Part shown: piece after piece, positions 1 through 5,409 of the stretch
Layout of the letters: the number at the start of each line of letters is the position of its first letter
How positions within the stretch are numbered: the first letter of the stretch is position 1
NCBI GenBank assembly: GCA_002392385.1
Contig: DGGX01000034.1
Span: forward strand, 5,060-10,468
Length of the DNA: 5,409 bases
Source of the DNA: Lachnospiraceae bacterium UBA3863
Lineage (GTDB): Bacteria > Bacillota > Clostridia > Lachnospirales > Lachnospiraceae
Reading direction: 5' to 3'
Position numbers and translations under genes: made by a program
The notes under the pieces: model-generated
Database searches by the model: none
Told to the model about the DNA's origin: nothing
Seen by the model: the letters and a program-made list of their open reading frames with translations, nothing else

Positions 1-406
1 TAACGATAACAGGTCGGACCGTTATCAGCTGTGTGATTAGAAGCCAATAATCACGCGGCGGATAACGATGCCGGGGCAGACCGTTAACAGCTGTGTGAAA
101 AGAAGCTAATAATCACACACCGGATAACGATAGCAGGCCAGACCGTTATCAGCTGTGTGAAAAGAAGCTATAAATCACACACTCGATAACGATAACAGGT
201 CGGACCGTTATAAGCTGTGTGAAAAGAAGCTAATAATCACACACCGGATAACGATACCAGGCCGGACCGTTATCAGCTGTGTGAAAAGAAGCTAATAATC
301 ACACACCGGATAACGATGCCGGGGCAGACCGTTATCAGCTGTGTGATTAGAAGCGAAAAATCACCGCGGCAACAACGATGGCATAGCAGCCTGTTATCAC
401 CGCGGC
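1..406. repeat. Tandem array of a 62-bp repeat with two dyads per unit
   Basis: Six near-complete head-to-tail units lie at 1-60 (its first two bases fall outside the window), 61-122, 123-184, 185-246, 247-308 and 309-370, followed by a shortened unit at 371-406. The units are alike along their whole length; units 4 and 5 differ at only 3 of 62 positions. Each unit has dyad A (GATAACG, 14 bases, CGTTATC; imperfect in units 2 and 4) and dyad B (TGTGTGA, 14 bases, TCACACA in units 2-5). Variation is modular: units 2 and 6 share GCCGGGGCAGA after the first arm, units 1 and 4 share AACAGGTCGGA, and units 1 and 6 share GTGTGATTAGAAGC with GC-rich ends. The unit length is not a multiple of three, so a repeated peptide is unlikely. 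Base composition is clearly more AT-rich than the flanking genes. Function is unknown. It could be a structured intergenic repeat, a transcribed RNA, or a set of protein-binding sites. The array continues leftward, so its full length cannot be seen. Confidence 0.95.
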
Positions 407-407
407 G
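356..407 (-). terminator. Candidate intrinsic terminator of hflX
   Basis: Read on the minus strand just after the hflX stop, bases 407-400 (CGCCGCGG) can pair with bases 369-362 (CCGCGGTG). This gives an 8-bp, GC-rich stem with one G-U pair. One A follows, then five T residues (360-356). The loop is long (30 bases) but can fold further through GGC/GCC and AACA/TGTT pairings. Position and T-tract fit rho-independent termination of hflX; the long loop and short T-tract are the weak points. Both arms come from the right edge of the 62-bp repeat array. The A-run GAAAAATCACC of unit 6 differs from the TAATAATCACAC of units 2, 4 and 5, and that difference is what creates the T-tract. Confidence 0.5.
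371..406. repeat. Truncated terminal copy of the 62-bp repeat
   Basis: This 36-bp copy keeps a degenerate dyad A (AACAACGATGGC, then CTGTTATC) but lacks the dyad B segment. GTTATC runs straight into ACCGCGGC. The 11-mer ATCACCGCGGC occurs at the end of unit 6 (360-370) and again here (396-406), 36 bp apart. This fits loss of 26 bp from a full unit by slippage or recombination. The copy ends 6 bp from the hflX stop codon. Confidence 0.7.
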
Positions 408-411
408 GGTA

Positions 412-1911
412 TCATGTCAGATATTCTCTCAGCCTCTGCGCGTCCTTCTTCGGGCAGAGGACCTGCACGAGGCAGCCTTCAGCCGTGTATTCTTCGGACT
501 CGATCACGGAGGAGGCCCGCAGGCTCTGCAGGAGGCCGACCTTGTCATAGGGGAAGAGGAAGCGGCAGCTGACGCGTCCGCCGCGCAGGGCGTCGTCGAT
601 CAGGTCCAGGAGCAGGTTCAAGCCCAGCTGTTTCTTGGCGGACAGGTAGAGGACGTCCCGGCGGCCTTCCGGCACGAAGGGGATGGATGCAGGGAAGGGC
701 TCCGCTGTCTCCGCATCCACTAGATCGGCCTTGTTGTAGAGGTAGATGCGGGGGATGTCGCCGGCGCCGATCTCAAGGAGGGTGTCGTCTGTGACCTTCC
801 GGTGCATTTCATGGTCGGGATCGGAGCAGTCGATGACTTCCAGGAGCAGGTCCGCGCCGCAGACTTCTTCGAGGGTGGAGCGGAAGGCCTGCACGAGATC
901 ATGCGGCAGCTGCGAGACGAAACCAACCGTGTCCGCCAGCAGGAAGGGCATGCGGCCGGGCAGGTCCAGGCGGCGGACGGATGTGTCCAGGGTGGCGAAG
1001 AGCATGTCCTTCTCGAAGACGAGCTTGTTTTCAAGGGCAGGATCGACCGGCCGCCCGGCGGCCTGGCCAACGGATCGTTCAGAGGCTCGCCCAGTGGCCT
1101 GGCCAGCAGCCCGCCCGGCGAACTTACCAGAGCCAGCCGCCTCACCAGAAGCCAAACCAGACGCTGCCCCTGCACTTCCCGCCGCATTCATCTTCAGCAG
1201 AGCATTCAGCAGGGTCGACTTGCCGGCGTTGGTGTAGCCGACCAGGGCGATGCGGGGGAGGCCGGAGCGGGAGCGGCGGGTGCGCTGGACGTCGCGCTCG
1301 CGGTCGACGGATTCGAGTTCGCGGCGGAGCTGGGCGATGCGGTGCTCGATGTGGCGGCGGTCCAGTTCCAGCTGCTGCTCGCCGGCGCCCTTGTTGGACA
1401 GGCGGCCGCTGCCGCCGCCCTGGCGGGAGAGCTTATGGCCGAGGCCGATCAGGCGGGGCAGCATGTATTTGAGCTGGGCGCTCTCCACCTGGAGTCTGGC
1501 CTCCCGGGTCCGCGCCCTGCGGGAGAAGATCTGCAGGATCAGGCCGGTGCGATCGAGGACTTCGGTGTCGAGGATCTTTTCGAGGTTGCGGGTCTGCAGG
1601 GGGGAGAGGGCCTCGTTGAAGATGACCAGATCGGCGTCGCCGATCTCGATCTCGTCTTTCAGTTCCTGGACTTTGCCGCTGCCGATATAAGTGGCGTGAG
1701 TGACGGCCGGGGCGTTCTGGACCATGGACCACACGGCTTCCAGGTCCACCGCCTCAGCGAGGGCCTTGAGTTCGCGCATGGAGCGGTCATATTCTTCCGG
1801 CTTCTGCGAGGTGTTGAGCCCGATCAGGATGCAGCGCGCAGCGCGCTCGTTTCCGGTCGCATAGGCGCCGCGCCCCGACGGCGTCTGTATTTCGTGAAAT
1901 TGTTCCGGCAT
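412..1911 (-). CDS. hflX: Ribosome-associated GTPase HflX with an extra Gly/Ala-rich insertion
   Basis: HflX binds the large ribosomal subunit and in several bacteria splits stalled or stressed 70S ribosomes using GTP; it acts in the cytoplasm. Numbered from the start chosen here (499 aa), the protein has the HflX N-terminal domain (about 25-115), a basic helical linker (about 130-215) with QGGGSGRLSNKGAGEQQLE, and the G domain. G1 is GYTNAGKST (225-233), G2 Thr lies in LFATLD (near 307), G3 is DTVGF (327-331), G4 is NKAD (393-396) and G5 is SAK (from 424). A C-terminal domain of about 50 residues ends in LREYLT. The length exceeds the usual 420-430 aa mainly because about 55 extra residues separate G1 from switch I. 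The ATG at 1911 is preferred because GGAGGT lies five bases upstream (1917-1922). An in-frame ATG at 1932 would add seven residues (506 aa) but has a poorer site and almost no leader given the predicted promoter. The gene is divergent from the DUF815 gene and is probably transcribed alone. Confidence 0.96.
   Translation of the reverse strand: MPEQFHEIQTPSGRGAYATGNERAARCILIGLNTSQKPEEYDRSMRELKALAEAVDLEAVWSMVQNAPAVTHATYIGSGKVQELKDEIEIGDADLVIFNEALSPLQTRNLEKILDTEVLDRTGLILQIFSRRARTREARLQVESAQLKYMLPRLIGLGHKLSRQGGGSGRLSNKGAGEQQLELDRRHIEHRIAQLRRELESVDRERDVQRTRRSRSGLPRIALVGYTNAGKSTLLNALLKMNAAGSAGAASGLASGEAAGSGKFAGRAAGQATGRASERSVGQAAGRPVDPALENKLVFEKDMLFATLDTSVRRLDLPGRMPFLLADTVGFVSQLPHDLVQAFRSTLEEVCGADLLLEVIDCSDPDHEMHRKVTDDTLLEIGAGDIPRIYLYNKADLVDAETAEPFPASIPFVPEGRRDVLYLSAKKQLGLNLLLDLIDDALRGGRVSCRFLFPYDKVGLLQSLRASSVIESEEYTAEGCLVQVLCPKKDAQRLREYLT
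1026..1190 (-). repeat. In-frame Gly/Ala-rich repeat insertion inside hflX
   Basis: This stretch encodes the extra residues (about 242-296) between the P-loop and switch I of HflX. It is dominated by Gly, Ala, Ser and Arg. A 12-residue period is visible: VGQAAGRP and AGQATGRA lie 12 residues apart, matching GGCCTGGCCA at 1060-1069 and 1096-1105, 36 bp apart. The 10-mer CCGCCCGGCG also occurs twice, at 1051-1060 and 1111-1120. E. coli HflX has about 15 residues between GKST and LFATLD; here there are 70. The reading frame and all downstream motifs are intact, so this is an expansion within a protein that probably still works, not a frameshift. Confidence 0.85.
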
Positions 1912-1916
1912 GCAAT

Positions 1917-1922
1917 ACCTCC
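1917..1922 (-). promoter_or_regulatory. Ribosome binding site that decides the hflX start
   Basis: GGAGGT on the minus strand lies five bases upstream of the ATG at 1911. It sits inside the extension that translation from 1932 would include. The upstream ATG has only GAGGG, about ten bases away, and this lies at or next to the predicted transcription start. Confidence 0.7.
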
Positions 1923-1947
1923 GTACATTCATAGATTCATTGCCCTC

Positions 1948-1976
1948 ATTGTATCGGACCCGGGGCGTGGGTTCAA
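1948..1976 (-). promoter_or_regulatory. Sigma-A type promoter of hflX
   Basis: On the minus strand TTGAAC (1976-1971) is followed after exactly 17 bases by TACAAT (1953-1948). Each hexamer matches consensus at five of six positions (TTGACA, TATAAT). Transcription would begin near 1941. That gives a leader of about 30 bases to the ATG at 1911, and only about nine to the ATG at 1932. This supports the downstream start for hflX. Confidence 0.65.
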
Positions 1977-2009
1977 TAGACGTGAGGTTTACAAAAAGCT
2001 GAAAAACGA

Positions 2010-2043
2010 TTGACGCAGACCCTGAAACTCCTCAAAATATAAG
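2010..2043 (+). promoter_or_regulatory. Weak candidate promoter for the DUF815-epsC-galT genes
   Basis: TTGACG (2010-2015) is a good -35 hexamer. The -10 is less clear: AAAATA (2034-2039) gives an 18-base spacer but matches consensus poorly, while TATAAG (2038-2043) is a better hexamer but 22 bases away. The region is AT-rich compared with the genes and lies just ahead of the ribosome binding site. This is the best candidate between the divergent genes, not a firm assignment. Confidence 0.35.
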
Positions 2044-2078
2044 AGATACAGGTTTATGAAAACGCAAGGAGACTGTAC

Positions 2079-3542
2079 ATGTACCGACTGACCTCCCGTC
2101 TCATCGTCTACCGCAATATCGACCGGGACAGTATTCTGCAGAAGATCGCCGAGATCTGCCGCGAGGCGGAGCCCCTGCTGCCCGGTGCGCAGCTTCCGGC
2201 TTCTGGCAGAGCCTCCGTGACGCCGGACCGGGAAGCGCTGGCCGCCCGTGTGCTGGACCAGGTGCACAGGCTGCTGGATGTGGCTACGGAGTACGGCTTC
2301 AACCGCAACCTGTGGCAGGATTATCTGGCTTTTCTCCTGGCGACGACGGAGACGCCCTTCACCCTGGTGGCGGAGAAACGCGGCGCCGTGGAGGGGGCGG
2401 TGAACACCTTCGTGAAGAGCGATCTGTGGATCTTCCGCCGGCTCTTCGACTATGATTTTGCCCCTCTGGGGGAGGCCCTGGGAGTGGATTGTTTCCGCAC
2501 GATCACGGATTATCACGCGGTGGCCAAGACGGAGCGTTTCTATAATAAGAGCGTCAGCGAGAAGGTGCGGCTCCTGAGCGACCGGATCGCGGCGGTGCCG
2601 GTGCCGGCGGCAGACGCCGATGCCGCGGCCGTGGAAGCTGTCACGGACACCCTTTATGGTATCGTCACGGATTTCTACCGGGACTACGGCGTGGGAACGC
2701 TGGGGCTCAATAAGGCCTTCCGGCTGGGCAGAAGGGCCGTTTCCGCGGCACCCGGGCAGGGCCTTGCGCCCTCGCCGGCCTCTACCTACGGGGCCTTCAA
2801 GGAGAGTTTGCGGGACACCCTGCTGATCCCCATAACGGCCACCAGCGACGTGGTCCTGGACGACCTGATCGGCTATGAGCCCCAGAAGGAGAAGCTGGTG
2901 GCCAATACGGAGGCCTTCGTCAGCGGCCGGCCCGCCAACAATGTCCTCCTCTACGGAGATGCCGGCACGGGTAAGTCCACCAGCATCAAGGCGATCCTCA
3001 ACCAGTACTATGACCGGGGCCTGCGCATGATCGAGATCTACAAGCATGAGCTGGAGCACCTGCAGACGGTCATCAACTACGTCAAGAACCGCAATTATCG
3101 CTTCATCATTTACATGGACGACCTGTCCTTCGAGGATCACGAGACGGAATATAAGTATCTGAAGGCCGTGATCGAGGGCGGTCTGGAGATGCGGCCGGAG
3201 AATGTGCTGATCTATGCCACCAGCAACCGCCGTCACCTGATCCGGGAGAACTGGAGCGACCGGAGCGACCGCAGCGACGACGAGATGCACCGGAGCGACA
3301 CCGTCCAGGAGAAGACATCCCTGGCGGCCCGTTTTGGCGTGACCATCGGCTATCTGAAGCCCTCAGCCCAGGAATACCGCCGCATAGTGAAGGAACTGGC
3401 CCGAAGATACCCCCAGATCAGGCTGACGGAGGAGGAGCTCCTGCAGAAGGCCAATGCCTGGGAGGTCAGAAACGGCAGCACCTCCGGACGGACGGCACAG
3501 CAGTTCATCGATTACCTGGCCGGACTGGAAACACAAGAGTGA
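2079..3542 (+). CDS. DUF815 family AAA+ ATPase (COG2607 type)
   Basis: This is a predicted cytoplasmic ATPase of the DUF815 family (487 aa); its substrate and biological role are not established. The N-terminal 250 or so residues have no motif I recognise and include an Ala/Asp/Val-rich stretch near 175-190 that may be a linker. The ATPase domain begins near residue 265 ([11 protein letters not shown]). It has a Walker A motif GDAGTGKST (293-301), a Walker B motif FIIYMDD with Asp347 and Asp348, a sensor-like YATSNRRHL (379-387), and SLAARFG with Arg418 in a plausible arginine-finger position. The last approximately 70 residues look like the usual helical lid. No signal peptide or membrane segment is seen. 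The start is supported by AAGGAGA (2066-2072), six bases before the ATG. The gene heads a probable operon, with epsC 12 bp downstream. An unusual run of Ser-Asp-Arg triplets lies at 393-401. Confidence 0.93.
   Translation: MYRLTSRLIVYRNIDRDSILQKIAEICREAEPLLPGAQLPASGRASVTPDREALAARVLDQVHRLLDVATEYGFNRNLWQDYLAFLLATTETPFTLVAEKRGAVEGAVNTFVKSDLWIFRRLFDYDFAPLGEALGVDCFRTITDYHAVAKTERFYNKSVSEKVRLLSDRIAAVPVPAADADAAAVEAVTDTLYGIVTDFYRDYGVGTLGLNKAFRLGRRAVSAAPGQGLAPSPASTYGAFKESLRDTLLIPITATSDVVLDDLIGYEPQKEKLVANTEAFVSGRPANNVLLYGDAGTGKSTSIKAILNQYYDRGLRMIEIYKHELEHLQTVINYVKNRNYRFIIYMDDLSFEDHETEYKYLKAVIEGGLEMRPENVLIYATSNRRHLIRENWSDRSDRSDDEMHRSDTVQEKTSLAARFGVTIGYLKPSAQEYRRIVKELARRYPQIRLTEEELLQKANAWEVRNGSTSGRTAQQFIDYLAGLETQE
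3253..3279 (+). repeat. Three 9-bp repeats in the DUF815 gene
   Basis: GGAGCGACC occurs at 3253-3261 and 3262-3270, followed by the variant GCAGCGACG at 3271-3279. A further CGGAGCGAC lies at 3291-3299. In frame this encodes consecutive Ser-Asp-Arg units ending in Ser-Asp-Asp, between the sensor-like segment and the arginine-finger candidate. It is a multiple of three and could gain or lose units without a frameshift. Confidence 0.8.
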
Positions 3543-3554
3543 GAGAGGAGAAGC

Positions 3555-4508
3555 ATGAGTCCTGAACAGACAAGGCTTTATGCACTGAATGAGAACACCA
3601 TCAAGGCGGCTACGGAGGCCATTCTGGGCGACTACGGCAAGCAGCGCGACATCGACAACGTGATCGTCTCCACCCAGCCGGACAGCGAAGTGATCATTGA
3701 ACTGACCGGCAAGCTGCTGACCATCCTCTTCCCCGGCTATTTCAGGGAGAAAATGTACCGCAGCTACAACAACGACAGCCGGATCGCCCTCCTGATCGAG
3801 GACGTGATCTATCATCTGCAGAAGCAGATCGCCATCGCCCTGGCCTTCCGGCCGGATATGGCTGAGGCGGATGAGAACCAGCGCCGGATCGCGGCGGAGG
3901 ACATCACCATCCGCTTCATGCTGCGGATCCCCGCCGTGCGCGAGCTGGTCAACACTGACCTGGAGGCAGGCTTTGAGGGAGATCCCGCCGCCTACAACAA
4001 GCAGGAGGTGGTCCTGTGCTACCCCGGCTTCCTGGCGGTCACGGTGAACCGGCTGGCCCACGAGCTCTTCCTGCTCAAGGTGCCGCTGATCCCCAGGATC
4101 ATGACGGAATATGCTCACAGCCGGACCGGTATCGATATCCATCCCGGCGCCACCATCGGCAAGTATTTCTTCATGGACCACGGGACCGGTATCGTGATCG
4201 GCGAGACCTCCATCATCGGTGAGCACGTGAAGGTCTACCAGGGCGTGACCATCGGCGCCCTGTCCACCAGAGGCGGCCAGCGCCTGCGGGGCAACAAGCG
4301 TCACCCCACCATCGAGGACGATGTCACTATCTATGCGGGTGCCTCTATCCTGGGCGGCGAGACGGTGATCGGCAAGGGCAGCGTGATCGGTTCGAACGTT
4401 TTCATCACCAGCAGTGTGGCCCCGGGCACCAGCGTCAGCGTCAAGACCCAGGAGCTGATGATCCGCAAGGGCGATGCCCCCTGGGTGAGCTACAATACGA
4501 ATCTGTAA
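3555..4508 (+). CDS. epsC: Serine O-acetyltransferase, EpsC type (CysE-like)
   Basis: The enzyme transfers an acetyl group from acetyl-CoA to L-serine to form O-acetylserine, the direct precursor of cysteine; it is cytoplasmic. The 317-aa protein has a helical N-terminal part (about 1-180) and a left-handed beta-helix of hexapeptide repeats (about 190-300). Expected active-site residues are present by comparison with E. coli CysE: Asp194 in DIHP, His209 in MDHGTG, GET just after, and His250 in KRHPTI. VTIGALSTRGGQ and YAGASILGGETVIGKGSVIG are typical of the EpsC subgroup, which is longer at the N-terminus than E. coli CysE. The protein ends in NTNL, not in the Ile that lets E. coli CysE dock into CysK, so complex formation with a CysK partner is uncertain. 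AGGAG (3546-3550) lies four bases before the ATG. The gene follows the DUF815 gene closely and is probably co-transcribed. No cysteine-responsive leader is visible in the 12-bp gap. Confidence 0.95.
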   Translation: MSPEQTRLYALNENTIKAATEAILGDYGKQRDIDNVIVSTQPDSEVIIELTGKLLTILFPGYFREKMYRSYNNDSRIALLIEDVIYHLQKQIAIALAFRPDMAEADENQRRIAAEDITIRFMLRIPAVRELVNTDLEAGFEGDPAAYNKQEVVLCYPGFLAVTVNRLAHELFLLKVPLIPRIMTEYAHSRTGIDIHPGATIGKYFFMDHGTGIVIGETSIIGEHVKVYQGVTIGALSTRGGQRLRGNKRHPTIEDDVTIYAGASILGGETVIGKGSVIGSNVFITSSVAPGTSVSVKTQELMIRKGDAPWVSYNTNL

Positions 4509-4577
4509 AAAATGCTCTATACATTCCATGAACAGGATCTGTAAAGAAGACCTGGATGGACAGGAGAAGGTATATAT

Positions 4578-4583
4578 AGGAGG
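4578..4583 (+). promoter_or_regulatory. Strong ribosome binding site of galT
   Basis: AGGAGG, a full Shine-Dalgarno core, lies six bases before the ATG at 4590 and follows the AT-rich stretch TATATAT (4571-4577). It fixes the galT start, since no nearby in-frame ATG or GTG has a comparable site. Confidence 0.85.
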
Positions 4584-4589
4584 ACAATC

Positions 4590-5409
4590 ATGAATCCGGT
4601 ACAGACATCCATCACAGAACTCGCGGCCTATGCCCTGCGCACGGGGCTGATCGAAAGGGAAGACCTGCTCTACAGTATCAACAGCCTTCTGCGGCTGTTG
4701 AAGCTGGACGCTTATGAGGGATCCGAAGAGGAGGCAGAGAAGTATGCGGCTTCCTTCACGGAACGGGAACTGGAATCGGGAGAGCGGCTGGAGCGGATCC
4801 TGTCAGTCCTGATCGACGATGCCGCCGCCAGAGGTCTGTTGGACGGCGACAGCATCGTGCAGCGCGATCTGTTCGACACCAGTCTGATGGGGGCCCTCAC
4901 GCCCCGGCCCTCAGAGGTCATCCGGCATTTCCGCCGGATCTATGAAGAGGAGGACCCGGGAAGGGCGACCCAGTGGTACTACAGCTTCTCCCGCAATACG
5001 GACTACATCCGGCGCTATCGGATCGCCCGGGACCTCAAGTGGAAGGCCCGCACGGACTACGGCGACCTGGACATCACCATCAACCTGTCCAAGCCGGAAA
5101 AGGATCCCCGGGACATCGCCGCCGCCCGCAATGCGAAGCAGGCCGGCTACCCCAGGTGCATGCTGTGCGTGGAAAACCCCGGCTACGCGGGGCGCATCGG
5201 CTTTCCCGCGCGGCAGAATCACCGCGTCATCCCCATTTCGCTGGACGGAAAGCCCTGGTACTTCCAGTATTCTCCGTACCTGTACTACAACGAGCACTGC
5301 ATCGTGTTCAACCACGAGCACATCCCCATGAAGATCGACCGGGGCACCTTCGAGCGGCTGTTCGACTTCGTGGAGCTGTTCCCGCACTACTTCCTGGGCT
5401 CCAACGCCG
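4590..5409 (+). CDS. galT: UDP-glucose-hexose-1-phosphate uridylyltransferase, class II (partial, 3' end outside the window)
   Basis: GalT moves UMP from UDP-glucose to galactose-1-phosphate, giving UDP-galactose and glucose-1-phosphate in the Leloir pathway. The first 273 residues are present with no stop before the window edge; family members are usually about 490-510 aa, so roughly half is missing. Class II (Firmicutes) features are clear: a helical N-terminal region, then YPRCMLCVEN (187-196), FPARQNHRVIPI (from 205), WYFQYSPYLYYNEHCIVFN (from about 223) and FPHYFLGSNA at the edge. The catalytic histidine motif (HDHFQ in relatives) would follow soon after the window ends and cannot be checked. 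The 80-bp gap after epsC has no convincing terminator or promoter, so read-through from the upstream genes is likely. In related bacteria galT is usually beside galK or galE; neither is seen here, though one could lie downstream. Confidence 0.96.
   Translation, partial: MNPVQTSITELAAYALRTGLIEREDLLYSINSLLRLLKLDAYEGSEEEAEKYAASFTERELESGERLERILSVLIDDAAARGLLDGDSIVQRDLFDTSLMGALTPRPSEVIRHFRRIYEEEDPGRATQWYYSFSRNTDYIRRYRIARDLKWKARTDYGDLDITINLSKPEKDPRDIAAARNAKQAGYPRCMLCVENPGYAGRIGFPARQNHRVIPISLDGKPWYFQYSPYLYYNEHCIVFNHEHIPMKIDRGTFERLFDFVELFPHYFLGSNA

Noticed and set aside
31..57. CRP-like operators, suggested by TGTGA and TCACA half-sites in dyad B
   Set aside because: The half-sites are 14 bases apart in units 2-5, whereas CRP-type sites have six. 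The similarity is only in the half-site sequence.
1..406. CRISPR array
   Set aside because: The whole 62-bp unit is conserved and there are no unique spacers between short repeats; no cas gene is present.
316..723. Plus-strand open reading frame starting in the repeat array
   Set aside because: It starts in repeat DNA, runs antisense through the 3' end of hflX, lacks a ribosome binding site and resembles no known protein.
802..2013. Long plus-strand reading frame (403 codons) opposite hflX
   Set aside because: It is the antisense shadow of a GC-rich gene. The minus strand has every HflX motif in order, while this frame has low-complexity composition and no recognisable domain.
1989..3290. 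Long minus-strand reading frame opposite the DUF815 gene
   Set aside because: The plus strand encodes clear Walker A and B motifs with a good ribosome binding site. The antisense product has no recognisable domain.
3363..4529. Long minus-strand reading frame opposite epsC
   Set aside because: The plus strand encodes an intact hexapeptide-repeat acetyltransferase. The antisense product is an artefact of codon bias.
4509..4589. Terminator or separate promoter between epsC and galT
   Set aside because: Only 4-bp palindromes are present (ACAG/CTGT, CCTG/CAGG) with no T-tract. TATATA lacks a correctly spaced -35 hexamer.

Overview
The window looks like a chromosomal segment of a GC-rich member of the Bacillota, most likely class Clostridia (Lachnospiraceae or a relative). 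That assignment is an inference from three family types seen here: a class II (Firmicutes-type) GalT, an EpsC-type serine acetyltransferase, and a DUF815 AAA+ ATPase. Strong AGGAG-type ribosome binding sites fit the same picture. The genes are housekeeping or metabolic. I see no transposase, integrase, CRISPR array, toxin or defence gene.

Layout. Bases 1-406 hold no credible gene. They are filled by a tandem array of a 62-bp repeat, six units plus a truncated seventh, and the array runs off the left edge. Each unit has two separate inverted repeats. The right end of the array appears to supply the intrinsic terminator of hflX, which is encoded on the minus strand and read towards the array. 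The HflX protein is ordinary except for about 55 extra residues, rich in Gly and Ala, between the P-loop and switch I of its GTPase domain.

Between hflX and the rightward genes is a divergent promoter region (about 1912-2078). It has a convincing sigma-A type promoter for hflX and a weaker candidate for the rightward genes. The rightward genes are a DUF815 AAA+ ATPase, epsC (serine O-acetyltransferase, 12 bp downstream) and galT (80 bp further on, cut by the right edge). They are probably one transcription unit, because no terminator is visible between them. Their functions are not obviously linked: an uncharacterised ATPase, the first step of cysteine synthesis, and the Leloir pathway of galactose use.

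The most interesting parts are the 62-bp repeat array, its apparent reuse as a terminator, and the repeat-derived insertion in the HflX G domain. I did not find a clear new multi-gene system.
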